Positions 49,236-60,538 of a stretch of 64,000 nucleotides of DNA are shown piece after piece. The stretch is from Apostichopus japonicus (Eukaryota; Echinodermata; Holothuroidea; Aspidochirotida; Stichopodidae). Every line of letters starts with the position of its first letter. Position 1 is the first letter of the stretch. The stretch covers positions 4,827,501 to 4,891,500 of the forward strand of contig NC_092575.1 in assembly GCF_037975245.1 (NCBI RefSeq), written 5' to 3'. Below the pieces are notes generated by a model that saw only the letters and a list, made by a program, of their open reading frames with translations, did not search any database and had not been told where the DNA came from. Both the position numbers and the translations under genes were made by a program.

Positions 49236-50237
49236 ATGTCTAGACATATTTGCGGTACAGTACGTGACGTATCTGTTGCTGTTATTGCTGTTGATATGCG
49301 CCATTTTATCAGGGAGAAGTGGAGGCTATAGTGATGGAAAGTCTGTTATATGATTTAATTCTGGGAAACATTAATGGGGTCTTGGTCAAGGTAGGGCGTT
49401 TCTCTTTTGGTTTTAAGATTACCAAGGTATGCACATTTCACTAGAGGCATCAAATCCTTATTTGTTTTATAAATAATGCAACAAATTACATGGCCAGTGA
49501 GTAAGTTTTGGTAACTGGAAGAAGGGGAGGGTGAAGGTTGGGGGGAGGTGTAGGTGGGGGGGTGAATGTTGAGGTTGGAGGATTATATCTGTGGCATATC
49601 CAAAACTGTTTCAAAGGAGAAATTAATTTTAAAAATTTGTAAGGTAATGATTTATAAAGAGAAGCTTTCTTTCCAAGGACCGTAAATTATAAGTGCTTAG
49701 TATCTCCATTTGTTTCCTTACATATCTGCCCCCTCCATGTTAATGTGTAGACATGAAATGAACAAATTATCTGCTGTTTATTGCATTTGTACGTTTTTAT
49801 TCATCACCCATATACTGACAACTTTACCAAAAACAAAGAGAGTAACAAAATTATTGTCAATTGATAAATGTACAATGGATCATAGTCTCTGGCAAAATGT
49901 ACAATAATTGACCTAAAGATTTCAAAAAATAATACTTTATAGATGAAACCAAAAAAATAATAGTGAGCTATAATAACTTTAAATTACACAAAGTAATTGA
50001 TTGCAAGAAACATGTTAGTGTTTAATAGCTGCAAACATGCTTTCACATAGTTTGAATTTGATAGAAAGTCATCACCCCCTCCCCCCCCCCTTCCCCTCCT
50101 CTCCACCTGCCATCATCAGTCATATTTTTTAAAGAAAATGGAGGCAAACAATTCCAGTTCAGTGCATTCTTACTGACCCTGACATGAATCATCAAAACTG
50201 AGATACGATAATATTTCTTGACAACTATTTCATTGTC
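49236..50237. other. Intergenic interval
   Basis: AT-rich with a G-rich run near 49525-49565. No gene, LTR or repeat that I can name. Confidence 0.45.
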
Positions 50238-50492
50238 AACGGAGTGTTAGCTCAGTCGTTAACGCCGGTGCCTTTCAATCATAAGGTCACAAGTTTGAGT
50301 CACTCCCAGATTAATGTATGTCGTCCAGTTACAGAGTTGTTGGCAATTGACAATTCATAATCATGGACGTTAAAATATGAATCTAAGAGACTGACTTCGG
50401 TCAGATTGCGGCTTTGATAAGCCAATGATGGCTTCTTCGCGAGTTACTACTTGCAGTAGGTTCTAAAATACATACATACATACATACTGAGA
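50238..50492 (+). mobile_element. tRNA-derived SINE with (ACAT)n tail
   Basis: Box A 'ttagctcagtcgttaacg' (about 50249-50266) and box-B-like 'agtttgagtcac' about 35 bp later form a pol III promoter head of tRNA type. The body runs to 'gcagtaggttctaaaa' and ends in four ACAT units (about 50472-50487), a common SINE tail form. Acceptor stem pairing is poor, so it is not a tRNA gene. Confidence 0.65.
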
Positions 50493-51174
50493 ATAGCACA
50501 ACCCTTTCTTATCACAAAGCTTTAGTCAGAAGATAATTATTACTGGCATGTACAAAAAGGAGATTCTTTGCTGCCTGTCTTTGTGTTGCATCTTCACTTC
50601 CTTGATGAGATTTCTATTCGAATGATGAATACACAAAACGTTAGGCATACATTATGATACATAGTATTCTTCTTACTGTTTATCTCCCAGTTAATAAAAT
50701 CAAATGACGTGATGATATTGATGAATTTTTCCTGCAACCCAACATTCGAAGAAAATGACAAGTGAAAACATAATGATTCACTCTGCACAGTACGAGAAAA
50801 AATCACTTGGCAGGCTAACTAAATGGTCTTGTTTATTCGAATAAATTGTTCTACTCGATAATGTCTTGAATCATATATAGGTTTGACTTCCCAACTTGTT
50901 GCTTCTTGTCACATAGATCTAAATGAAACTTCAAACACTATGCTATGGATGCAAGTATTCAGTTATCTATTAAGAGGTTAGCTAGGCTTGTAAAGTTTGT
51001 CAACATCAAGTCTGGAGAGCAGGCAGTATAAAAATACCTTTTTGAGTTGTTTTGCATAAGTTTGTATTGTTATTTTCTTTTCAAGTTTGATTACTTGATA
51101 CTCAAATCAAATAGACAATGTAGTCCATTATTAGCTTGACTCATGGAAGTTTCATTCTATAATATTTTTTAAAA

Positions 51175-51450
51175 AAAGTTTGACTCATTTTCAATTTTTT
51201 TCAATCACATGGTAATTTTGTGTGAGTTAATAGTAATCTGTAAAAGTGATTTGGTCAAGCAACATTGAGGATGGAATCAAGTTAATTCATGACTTGAAGT
51301 TTCATTTATAAAAAAACATTGAGGAAAAGTCGACTCATTTTCAAATCTTTCCTATCACATGGTATTTTTGTGTGGAAAATAGTAATTTGTTAAAGTGTTT
51401 TGGTAGCGCAACATTTGAGGATGGAATCAAGTTAATTCATTACTGTGTTT
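51175..51450. repeat. Tandem duplication, about 154-bp period, two copies
   Basis: Both copies hold 'actcattttcaa', 'atcacatggta', 'tttggt', 'gaggatggaatcaagttaat' and 'tcatgacttg' or 'tcattactg'. The 20-bp core 'gaggatggaatcaagttaat' is identical in both. No coding content. Confidence 0.75.
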
Positions 51451-52895
51451 GTTAACATTCTCTTGGTGAGAAAAGTCTAGAAAGATGGGAACAGTTTGAG
51501 CAAATGCAGTCTTTATGATGGAGTAATGCTCGACAGGTTAAGCAAAATCCCACCCCTCCCCCTGACACTACACACTATGAAAGATGGAAGTGACAGATGT
51601 TGCGATTCAGATATATAGAAAGTGATTTTACATGTTAGAATAATGCATTAAAGTTATCTACCAGCCTTATAGCAAGTTCTATTCCAAATCCCAAATGGGG
51701 TGATGGGGAGGGGGTGTTTAGAACATAGTTAACATTAAAAATTCAATCACTTTTGACAAAAACTGCTGGTGACACCTGAAGATAACTTGTATGATTTGAT
51801 TAAAATGTCTGCAAGTTTAAGGTAATGATGGCCTCAACGTCTGTTTTGAATTTCAGCTCCTTTTAAATTCAAATAGTCATTAGTTTCATGTTCAAATATA
51901 TGAGGCCAACTCAACAGACAAGGACAATACTACTGGCATTATTGTGGAAGAGGTTATGCAATATTGTACAGAGCAACACACAGCACACCAAAGATATGAG
52001 AAGAGTACTTGAAAGCCCTGTAAAGGATGATATTGATGATGGATATGGTTTAATATGCAGGCTATTCCAATACAGAATGTTAAAGTTGGATGCATGCTCT
52101 GATATTTTGATCGAGAATTCTCCTGCAGGTACTGTTCAATATCTTCGGGTTCTAATGTTATTATTCATCTCTGTTCAAATGAAGAGGGCCGAATTGATCA
52201 AAGCTATGGAACAATGTACTTAATCATCTCAGTACTGGCTAAAAAATAACTTGACAAGGGCTAAGTGGCAGAAAAGCTGTATCACGACGGTTTATAACGA
52301 TGGTAAGACCTGTCAAACAGATGGGCAAGACACAAAGAGAAATAATTTTGATTTTTGTCAGATCAACTAACTATTATTATGTTACCTGTAAAACCCATTC
52401 ATGTCGAGTGGCTTCAGGAACAACTGAGAGACCTGACAAAGTTTCGACTATATTTGTCATCTAATATCTGGTTTGTCCTACTCTAACATGTCATAGTACT
52501 ACAGCTGTAAAATAAAATAGAATTCCCCTTGCCTAGAAAAAAGAAAAGGCCCCCCACCCCCCCCCCAAAAAAAAATTAAAATCCATACATTTTCCCAAAA
52601 ACTCTGGAAAAGCTTTCCCACATAACCATACGTGCTGAATTTTGTCAACGTGGCAGTCCATTCGTGCAACCGTGAGAAATCGTACATGTGTTGCGATGGT
52701 ATCGAACATCGTGTGACGATAGGAAGAAAGAAAAGACACGCCATGGCTTGCAGCCGGAAGATCCTGGATGTTGTCGCATGATCTATCTTCGACTGCTGGT
52801 ACAGTTCTCCTCGGATGTTTTCATCTTCGTTGTGAAATTTTCATCATGGTCGGAGTCTCGGTGTTTGTCGGGAGGTCAGATGGAGTGGCCGGCTA
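51451..52895. other. Derlin 3' flank and probable 3'UTR
   Basis: Lies past the Derlin stop (minus strand). No strong AATAAA is near; an ATTAAA (minus) at 52049-52054 is one option. The plus-strand frame 51888-52223 (111 codons) has no recognisable domain and may be chance. A C-run with A-run lies at 52546-52573. Confidence 0.4.
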
Positions 52896-53052
52896 CTACC
52901 TCTCTTGGTTGTCCCCCTCCTCCTGCCCCTCCTCTTCTGGCTGGTCCTCTTGTGGAGCCTGTCCGTCCCCCCACTCAAACCCACCGGGTCTCTCCTCCTC
53001 TGGAAGAGGATTGTAATTTGGGTCTTCGGCAGCTGGATCCAAAATAGTTTTC
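52896..53052 (-). CDS. DERL2: Derlin exon 6 and stop
   Basis: Acceptor 'gcaacag' then the last base of codon 205 and residues 206-256, stop TAG 52898-52896. Encodes the cytosolic tail: [19 protein letters not shown], then the altered SHP box and a Glu/Gln/Asp-rich end ([18 protein letters not shown]). Confidence 0.9.
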
Positions 53053-56000
53053 CTGTTGCGGAAGGGATAAAAAAAAAATATAAGTCAAATGATGGAGACA
53101 AAAAGTACATACATACATTACATACAGTTCCCAACTTATCTTCACTTCACACCAGGGTTACTCTGCTAATACTGTGTTAATACTGTGCAATATTAGTTAA
53201 TACTGTGCGATACTGTTAATACTGTTATATACTATTTATACTGTTATATTACTATTTATACTGTACTATTAATACTGTGCAAAGTTTATACTGTGCAATA
53301 TTTTGTGTTAATTCAAGGCTTTTCCTGTTTTATCTTTGTCATTAAAATTGCAGTAAGTTAACATCTGCCTCAAACAGTCAATAAGGAAATGTTTAGTCTT
53401 ATATGCAAATATCTTGATATATGTGGGGTATGTAAATGTGAGGTAATGTGTAGTATCACAGTTTGAGTTTGGTCTTAAAAAAAAGTAAACTGGCATTTTT
53501 GAGACAAATTTTAACATTTCATTAAAAAGCACACTGTAATCATGGCAACACAGTAGTTGTTCAATTGACTTTTGATGGCAAAGAACTATGCAGCCAATGG
53601 AATCAGCTGCTTCAAGTACACAACAGATGTATCCACTTACCATGAACTGTGATATTAATATTAGAAACTGTAAAGTCAAATCTTGAAATTTAAAATGGAA
53701 AATCTTCCTTAAGCTTGGACAAGTTAATGTTTTAAGCATCATAATTAAAATTGAAAAAAATTGTGATCCACATTGAAAGAAGGAAGCCAATCTTCGTCTT
53801 AAATTGATTAGTACATGGAGAGAGATGTCATGTTGGCACACACGATTAATGCACCCTCTATGTTAAGTTTTGCAGGAACAACCGGAGACAGAAAGTTGAA
53901 TCTTGTCTGTAACTGTTACGTGATGTCTTTTGACATTGTGGACCCCTTCACCCAGATCAACCACTGTTTATCCAAGCATATCACATTAGATCTTATGGTT
54001 TAAACATTGCATGTTATTCAGATCCTCAAGGATTTGAGTATAGTCAGAACTTTAAATATTGATGTAGTGCAAGAAGAGGAGGAAACTAGATTGTTTGGTA
54101 AGAACTATATAGCTTTCCGGTTTGCCTCATTGCATGTTTATTTATTTATTTATTTATTTGGTTACTGGATACTTAGTATCACTTTTCCTTACAGTAAATT
54201 TCCTCCTGATCACACTAGGATATATGCTACGTAATTAATTATTCAAGAGATGTGATCCGTAGACTTACAAGAAACCAGGTGTCCGTAATAGTTTAAATCC
54301 TCCGGGTTGTGATGGGAAGACATCTTCCAAGAAATAGTAGACGTGTCCGACAGCAATTCCTAAAAAAAGAGACACAAATGGAAATATTATGAGCAGAGGT
54401 TACATCACCAAAATCAGTACTAAGGAAAGGATTAAAAGACCATTTTTTTTGGTTAGGAATCGTGTCTGAAACTTACGTTTCACTTGGATTGATAGAAAGC
54501 AAGGAAAAATATGCTACCAAGGTAACCTTTTCCCACATCTTTGGCTTTTGCCTGAAATCTTGGTATACAGGTTTTCTCACATAGAACATGTGTGAGTCAC
54601 TTCAAAGCTAAAATGAGAGTTGTGCTTTTCCATTAACTAATTTTTTTTTCTATTTAATTCCAACTAATTCTAAATCACCGGTTGGAAAGCAACTTCATAG
54701 GTTTCCCAGATAAAAACAAAACTTTACAGGCTCAGCTGGGTAGAGGGATGGGGGAGGGAGGGGGGTGGGGAGGGGTTGAGCAGGAGGAGATGCTGGAATA
54801 GACCATAAGCTAAGCTGTGCCTGAATTTTTTATCACGGCAAAGTCTTCTACAATGTTCTCAGATGCACACAAATCCAAATTGACTTCCTTTAGAAGGAAA
54901 GATTCTTACAAAGTTTTGACTTACCAATAAAATCTACGATAATTGGGTTGCCCAATAGCACTGAGAATCCTAGCAGGACCCAGGGTAGATAAGGAGCCTG
55001 GAAATTCATAAGACCGAAGAAGTTCATACGGATGTACGGATTACGTCGACTCCAGACATAGACTAACATTATAGTGAATGCTTGACCGAGGAAAACGAGG
55101 TTTACAAATAAGGCAATAATCTGATATATTAATGTTAAAGGAAAAAACATGAGTTTGTTTCATACACTGAATGAACTGGAAGCTAGTCAAGTAGTCAGCA
55201 AACGAATCTCTCCCCACCACCCCCCCCCCCAAGAAAAATGGGGGGGGGGAGAACACTCAAATGCCCAGTTTGTGAGAGCATTGTGGTCAAGTGGTAAAGC
55301 AGTGGACTTGTGATCCAAGGTTTGAGGGTTCGTGTCCTGACCAGATCATTACGTTGTGTCCTTGGGCGAGGCACTTTTTCTTCATTGCCTCTCTTCACCC
55401 AGGTGTATAAATGGGGATTTGAGAGGTAACTTGTAAATATAGTTGCGTGCATCGGTTTGTGGCTGCACCCTATGGGAAGTCCCCCAAGGACACGTAGATG
55501 TGGCGCACTGTAGTGCCCCAGGAGGGATTGTTTGAATCGTGCACACTTTGGTGTGTGGGTTAGACAAGTTACCAATGACCAGGGGTTAGTGTTGTAAAGT
55601 CGTGTTACATGGGCATTGGCCTTGAACCTTCAACTTTAACTTTACCTGCTGCATCAGACTTGAGTTTATAGGGTTACCCAAAAAGTTGAAATAAATGCTT
55701 AGGTTTTATACATCAAGACATACGTCTTGAATTATTTCGTGTCCAGTGGAAATCATTGTGAAATCTTGTTTTTTCTTTTTTCATCCACAAAAATAGTTTT
55801 GAAATCATTGTGAAATCATGTTTTATGTTTTTCATCCACAAAAATGATTTTAACATTACTCATCTGTTGTATCATTGCAGTATATTTATGCATATATATA
55901 TATGAATATACTGCCTCAAGAAGTAATATAAAGCTATGCTTGAGAAATCTAGCACAAATTATGAAAGTGATCATTTATAACCTGCTGAAATAACTTTCTA

Positions 56001-58563
56001 TACCTTGAAATATTTAAGCAATCAAGATTTTGACAAAATGTTTTTTTCTTCTTTTCTTTTATCCTATTAAAACTGTTTAACGTATTTGCTAGGTCCTTGT
56101 CAAATACCAAATCTTTTGAAAACAGAAGTACCTTATTTTGACAAACTGATTATATCCAATTTCAACATTTCAACGGAAAGTGATGATTTAGTCTCAACAA
56201 GGTAGGCTTTGCTTTATGGATGTATGATGAAAAAATAAAATAAAATATTGACTCCAGTCTAGACTTAAGAAGGCTGGATTGTAATTAAAGGATACCGTCA
56301 TGATTGTACCACCGAACACAAACATAAAGAAGAAATCTGCAGTCCTGCCTCTAAACGAGCCCTCCTCCAGCATACGACAGTAACGATACGTAAATATCAT
56401 GTTGAAGAGGAAATTGAAGCCTATTGTGCCAAAGTACATAAAGTTGGTCACCAACCGCCATAGCTGCCAAAGAAAATGGAAAGTTAAAACATAAAAATAA
56501 AAAAAAAATAAAAAATAAATTCAAGTGAGCAGTCAAGGATAAGCTCAAATTAACCGCATCGAACTATTTGTGTGATTTTGGGTTTCCAGGTTATTTATGG
56601 AATTGGCACATTTTCCTTATTTTATTTGCGATATGTTTACAAGCTGTGTCACCAGCAAATACACACAATATATGCCAACTAAGACTTCATATAGATTTAC
56701 TTGCCTTGCAGACTGCAAGAAACCAAACCTGCTCCAAGTTGTTTGGTTGGTTGGGATTGACTATATCGCCGCTGGGGTATTCAAGATTGTGGGTGTACCC
56801 AGGCAGAGCAAGTAAATACATACTGTACTAATACACAGCGTAACAATAGCTGCTACCTACTCACAGCTTCACGCACGTCTGTGTAGTACTGCGATCATCA
56901 GGCAACTGTACTACAACCCTACGGCCATTTACTTCTACTTCACATGTTTGGGTGGCTTGGGTTCTCTTGTTTCAACATAGTATTTTGAGGTTTTCTTTCA
57001 TACATAGCTTACAGAGACCCTGTGTTCGACTCTTCTGGGATTTCCCAGGTTACAGTGAAGTTATGCTGATTTACTCTTTAACCCCTAAATATGTTTAGAT
57101 AATTCGATTTCTTTCTCATATCTCTTGTTTCTAAAGGATTTGGTGTGGTTGTTGTATCTAGTTTTCAAGGGGCTATATACATGTACACTTACATATATTG
57201 GTACCATCTACATAGATCTTAACAAGTATACAGTTTCTGGCAAACTCCGATCTCAAAATCCATTTTTAAAACCAATGCTGTTGCAGGATATTGCTTAATC
57301 ATAGAGCAAAGTCTACTGAGATCATTCTAACCAAATATCTATATAATATATTAATATTACCATTGAGTTCTTAGCATTGGAAAGTTACAATGTATATACC
57401 AACCTACACAATTAATCAAACAATACATTTCTGTGTGTTTAAGTTTCCTTGCACAAAGGAAGTAGTTCCACAAATAGACTGCTTTAAAATTCCTGTATTT
57501 ATATATATATATAGCTTGGCTCACCTGAAGATGGTTCAATATTAAATCAGGATTGAAGTATAACTGGAAAGGGGTAATGACATCGAGTTGCTGCAAGAGA
57601 GAATATAATTCATACATTTGTCACCATGTCTTACAACGTGACGTCATGTATCTAGTCCTAGTGTCTGATCAATAATTATTCAGATCAAAGTACTGATTGA
57701 AAAACTCCTCTGTGAATTGTGTAATCCCATGACCTAATTAGTCCTTTTACATGCAATATACTTAGTCTAAAATTACATAATCTCAGGTAGTAGAGGTGCC
57801 ATTTTTAACATTTTAATTTTAAAGGCTTACAGTATTTGATTTGTGTGAGTGTGTGTGTTTTTCTCACAGTACATTCAATTATTAAACAACGCGTGTACAT
57901 ACATGCATATGTAAAACATTTTGGAAAACTCAATCACTTCAAAACAACACAAACATATTTAACGCATGTACACATAGTAATGAAAACTGTTTATTAGTAG
58001 GATAATACCTTTTACAAAGCTAGCTACCAACTTCAGTTTAATTTATTAAACATACTCAAGCTTGGATTGGTACCTCCACACCTTTCTGTTCAACAGTTCA
58101 GTTCAGTTAACATATTTCGCATATATACATAGACATATAAGAACGGTGCAGTAATGGTATATACAGGATACCAGAAAAAACATAAAATGTTTATCTAAGC
58201 TAGTAACCCTAAGGAAAAAGATAGAAAATAACAGTTCTGCTAGAGGTGAAGAGATAGGCGCTCATCTTCCTCATATGTCAACAACTTTATTTTTCTGAAA
58301 AGAACAGTTTAAAAGTGACATTCAAGCAATAAATCTTTGTTGCCTTATTTTATTGTTTCACCACAATCAAGTTATGGTTCTAATTCTTTTTATGCCATCT
58401 GCAAAGATCAATAAATCTCACAGCCTGAATTGGTATGTTATATCACATCTTTACAGTGAATGTTGCTTACCACTGCAAGTGTTGTGAGCACACAAGTTGT
58501 GGTGTAAGCTCTGGTGATTGGTGGAGTCTGCATGTACTCTTCTTGGAAGGTTTGGTAAGCCAT
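52896..58563 (-). CDS. DERL2: Derlin-2/3-type ER-associated degradation protein (six coding exons, 256 codons)
   Basis: Exons 58563-58471, 57590-57525, 56463-56296, 55120-54925, 54359-54269 and 53052-52896 join in frame to 256 residues, closely matching vertebrate Derlin-2/3 along nearly the whole length. Derlins are catalytically dead rhomboid proteins of the ER membrane; they help retrotranslocate misfolded proteins for p97-driven proteasomal degradation. Visible marks: N-terminal [17 protein letters not shown], the WR pair (55-56), NFLFNMIF and [36 protein letters not shown], the GIAVG (GxxxG, 175-179) helix motif and [10 protein letters not shown] near the C-terminus. The tail differs from vertebrate Derlin-2: the p97-binding SHP box begins F-E-W-G-D-G-Q (230-236) but then reads A-P and an acidic extension where R-L-G is usual. 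Assignment to Derlin-2 rather than -3 is less certain than the family. Confidence 0.93.
53053..54268 (-). other. Derlin intron 5
   Basis: Contains a short tandem tract at about 53160-53305 with 'ttaatactgtgcaatatt'-like units. The 177-codon minus-strand frame at 53308-53841 lacks any known domain and is discussed under rejected items. Confidence 0.8.
53160..53305. repeat. Short tandem repeat of 'taatactgt' units
   Basis: About ten diverged 'taatactgtgca' or 'tatactgttata' units of 9-18 bp. No coding content. Confidence 0.75.
54269..54359 (-). CDS. DERL2: Derlin exon 5
   Basis: Completes codon 175 and encodes 176-204 plus two bases of 205: (G)[20 protein letters not shown], then FKLLRTPGF(L). 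It holds the second glycine of GxxxG and the [11 protein letters not shown] signature. Acceptor 'tttttttag' and donor GTAAGT are both strong. Confidence 0.92.
54925..55120 (-). CDS. DERL2: Derlin exon 4
   Basis: Encodes 110-174 plus one base: [61 protein letters not shown]. Covers central transmembrane helices. Acceptor 'aatatatcag', donor GTAAGT. The start (IIAL) differs from the vertebrate LFGL. Confidence 0.93.
55211..55251. repeat. C-run / G-run inverted homopolymers
   Basis: About 12 C, then 'aagaaaaat', then 9 G: a natural hairpin and a spot where assembly length is uncertain. It sits just left of the SINE. Confidence 0.8.
55262..55648 (+). mobile_element. tRNA-derived SINE, near full length
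   Basis: Box A 'tggtcaagtgg' fits TRGYNNARNNG exactly (about 55271-55281); B-box-like 'gggttcgtgtcc' follows about 45 bp later. Then comes a conserved-looking central segment 'tgtgtccttgggcgaggcac', 'ttcattgcctctcttcaccc', 'aggtgtataaatggg', and a 3' part shared with the truncated copy at 12490-12645. It lies in antisense orientation in Derlin intron 3. Minus-strand frames across it are shadows. Confidence 0.8.
55748..55858. repeat. Two-copy tandem, about 55-57 bp
   Basis: 'aaatcattgtgaaatc', 'tgtttt' and 'catccacaaaaat' repeat in order at about 55751 and 55802. Small recent duplication. Confidence 0.8.
56296..56463 (-). CDS. DERL2: Derlin exon 3
   Basis: Exactly 56 codons (residues 54-109): [56 protein letters not shown]. 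Includes the Derlin WR motif and the most conserved loop. Acceptor 'ctttggcag', donor GTATCC (a weaker but valid GT). Confidence 0.93.
57525..57590 (-). CDS. DERL2: Derlin exon 2
   Basis: 22 codons (32-53), [20 protein letters not shown] then LQ, the classic Derlin L1 segment. Acceptor 'tctcttgcag', donor GTGAGC. Both introns around it are phase 0. Confidence 0.93.
58471..58563 (-). CDS. DERL2: Derlin exon 1 (start)
   Basis: 31 codons, [20 protein letters not shown] then [11 protein letters not shown], donor GTAAGC. The ATG is preceded directly by 'tttcttttatctcag', a good 3' splice site, so the AUG exon may begin exactly at the A and a noncoding 5' exon would lie upstream on the minus strand. 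If so, the start context is set by that upstream exon. Confidence 0.92.
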
Positions 58564-59330
58564 CTGAGATAAAAGAAACAAATTTGAACCAGGCTATGAG
58601 TTCATTACATTAGAAACCTCAGCAAGACTCGCATTGTAAACGGCCATATTGGTAGTCCTAAAATTAAGAAGGCAATGACCTACAGCCTACAGGGGTCAAC
58701 ACAGTCAATTCTTGGCCTGTACAATTTCATTTTTAGACTGACGAATTTCACCATCTTAGAGTCTACAGTTCATGTCTGTTCAAAAGTAATGCCTTCCGTT
58801 ATTCTAACCGCTACAAACGTAGGCTAGGTATGCACAGGAAATTGAACACATGATTGAAGTCCCTGGCCTGACACTAATGTTAGGCCTATGTTATGCCTGC
58901 CATGAGAACTACTGTAGCCTAGGCTAGGCCGTTAGGATAATACCAATGTCCAATTCAATTGTTGCTAAGTTTTACCTCGCTTGGATTTATCGCAAATTAA
59001 AGATTTGAAATATATTTTCTTTAGCAGCTACGATTACACTTAAACTTTTTGACCCTCGGATGAGACGGTATGAGTTAAGTTGAAGGTTGTCGGTGTCGTT
59101 CACAGTTAAGCTTGGTATAGCTTACTGTGCATTAGCAGACTGTTTTCGTTATTGACTCTAAAAAGTGACGTGTGTTTGGACATTTAACACACGTAATTTA
59201 CGTTCGTGAGTGTTTGTACTAAACAGTTCCGCGACAACGAACAGGATTCTCACTTTGCTCCTTGCGGTATGCGTCTAGGTTATACGGTAGCTTTTACAAG
59301 ACATTTGAAACAAAATACAATGTTTAGTGG
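58564..59330 (-). promoter_or_regulatory. Presumed 5' region of Derlin with a UPRE-like site
   Basis: No gene. CpG density rises around 59090-59280. TGACGTG, the core of the XBP1/ATF6 unfolded-protein response element, is at 59166-59172, about 600 bp upstream of the ATG. Derlin-2 and -3 are known targets of the IRE1-XBP1 branch in mammals, so the placement makes sense; the promoter itself is inferred. Confidence 0.4.
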
Positions 59331-59339
59331 ACTTTTCGA

Positions 59340-60250
59340 CATTTTCATGTCATAGTTGCGGCCATTGCTCTCGAAATAATAACATTTTGTTTTCGAAATT
59401 GACATCCTATTCAGAAAGTTGGATATACGTTATGACGTAGTCTCAAGTTTTATCTCGAAATTGAACTTTTCTGTCTGAATTTCGTTTTTTAATCGAAAGG
59501 CACTCATTTCACGACGCTTATCAGCCACATAAGCATTTGGAAAATCCGAAGGCATTTTACACACCATGAAACTGATGAGCGCATAAACGTATATTTCCGA
59601 CCGATCTCCATACCCTTATGATGTACCAGCGCCCACCAAAAGAATTTTGTAGATGCTACGGTGGCCGATATAGGACGTTGGAAATTTCATCCGAAGTTCT
59701 AATTTTCTCGAAATTTCGCCTACAAAATTGTCTCACAATTCCTCCTTCTTCGGAAATGCGAATTTCTATCGAAATTTTTAACCTGATCATCGAAATTTCG
59801 ACTTTTTGTCTCTATTTTGATTACTAAGTTGGTATCAAAGTTCCAACTATCATAACTCTGAAAAATTCTTGTTTCGAACTTTTTCTAGGTTCTTATAAGT
59901 TTAACTTTCGACCAGTTTGTTTGTAAGATTTACAATCCTTATCCTTGCGAAATGATAACAAAATTCCTTATCATCCCCAATATTTCGGAAATTTTATCCC
60001 AAATATCAACATTTTAAGGCTGACATTTTGATTTTTTTATTTAAATTTCGGCTTCCTTTCTATAAATGTCAACTGTTTATGTCCCAAATTTGGCTGTCGA
60101 AGTTTGGTGATCTATATCTCGAAACGTTCACTATGTTCATTTTCAATTTGGATTAGCTTTTCCTTCAATATGTTTTTCTTTCAGGTCAAATTCATACATA
60201 AACGTTTGAAGTTTCTGTTTCATCCGTGAGATACTTTGACTTTTCATGTC
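59340..60250. repeat. Degenerate array of 'tcgaaatttc' monomers
   Basis: The phrase 'tctcgaaattt' or its variants recurs every 25-45 bp (for example near 59371, 59452, 59708, 59769, 59794, 59968), with 'gacttt' or 'gaactttt' often following. Decayed satellite or simple-sequence expansion; no frame of interest. Confidence 0.55.
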
Positions 60251-60538
60251 ACTACATTTTAAGTTTTAATGATGTCAATATCGCCCTTATATTTAGGATG
60301 TTTATTGAATTAAGTCTGACTGTTTAGGACGAAATTCCACATGAACTGTACAAATCTGTGTCTGAAAAAGATTCGACGGAAATTATGAGGTATCTGGTGG
60401 CATACTCCTATAAGAGTCTATATCCATCTGCCCGATTGTTCTCCTATCTCAGGAATAGTGCCAAAAAGCAGCAGGAGAACATCTTTTTTTGACCTGTTAT
60501 CAATCAGGCTCTGTTTTGTATGACTTGTATGTTAAAGA

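Larger units (their letters stand above)
55121..56295 (-). other. Derlin intron 3
   Basis: Contains a C/G hairpin tract (55211-55251), a full-length tRNA-headed SINE (55262-55648, plus strand) and a two-copy 57-bp tandem (55748-55858). Confidence 0.85.

Noticed and set aside
51888-52223. 111-codon plus-strand frame between the two genes
   Set aside because: No recognisable domain, no splice or polyadenylation context, and it lies antisense to the likely Derlin 3'UTR.
53308-53841. 177-codon minus-strand open frame, the longest outside real exons and MITE or CDS shadows
   Set aside because: It lies wholly inside Derlin intron 5 on the same strand, has no known domain, is rich in Phe/Leu/Cys as expected for translated AT-rich DNA, and shows no splice or promoter context.
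55262-55340. Possible functional tRNA gene (plus)
   Set aside because: No closing acceptor stem, B box imperfect, and the unit is the head of a SINE with a related truncated copy elsewhere.
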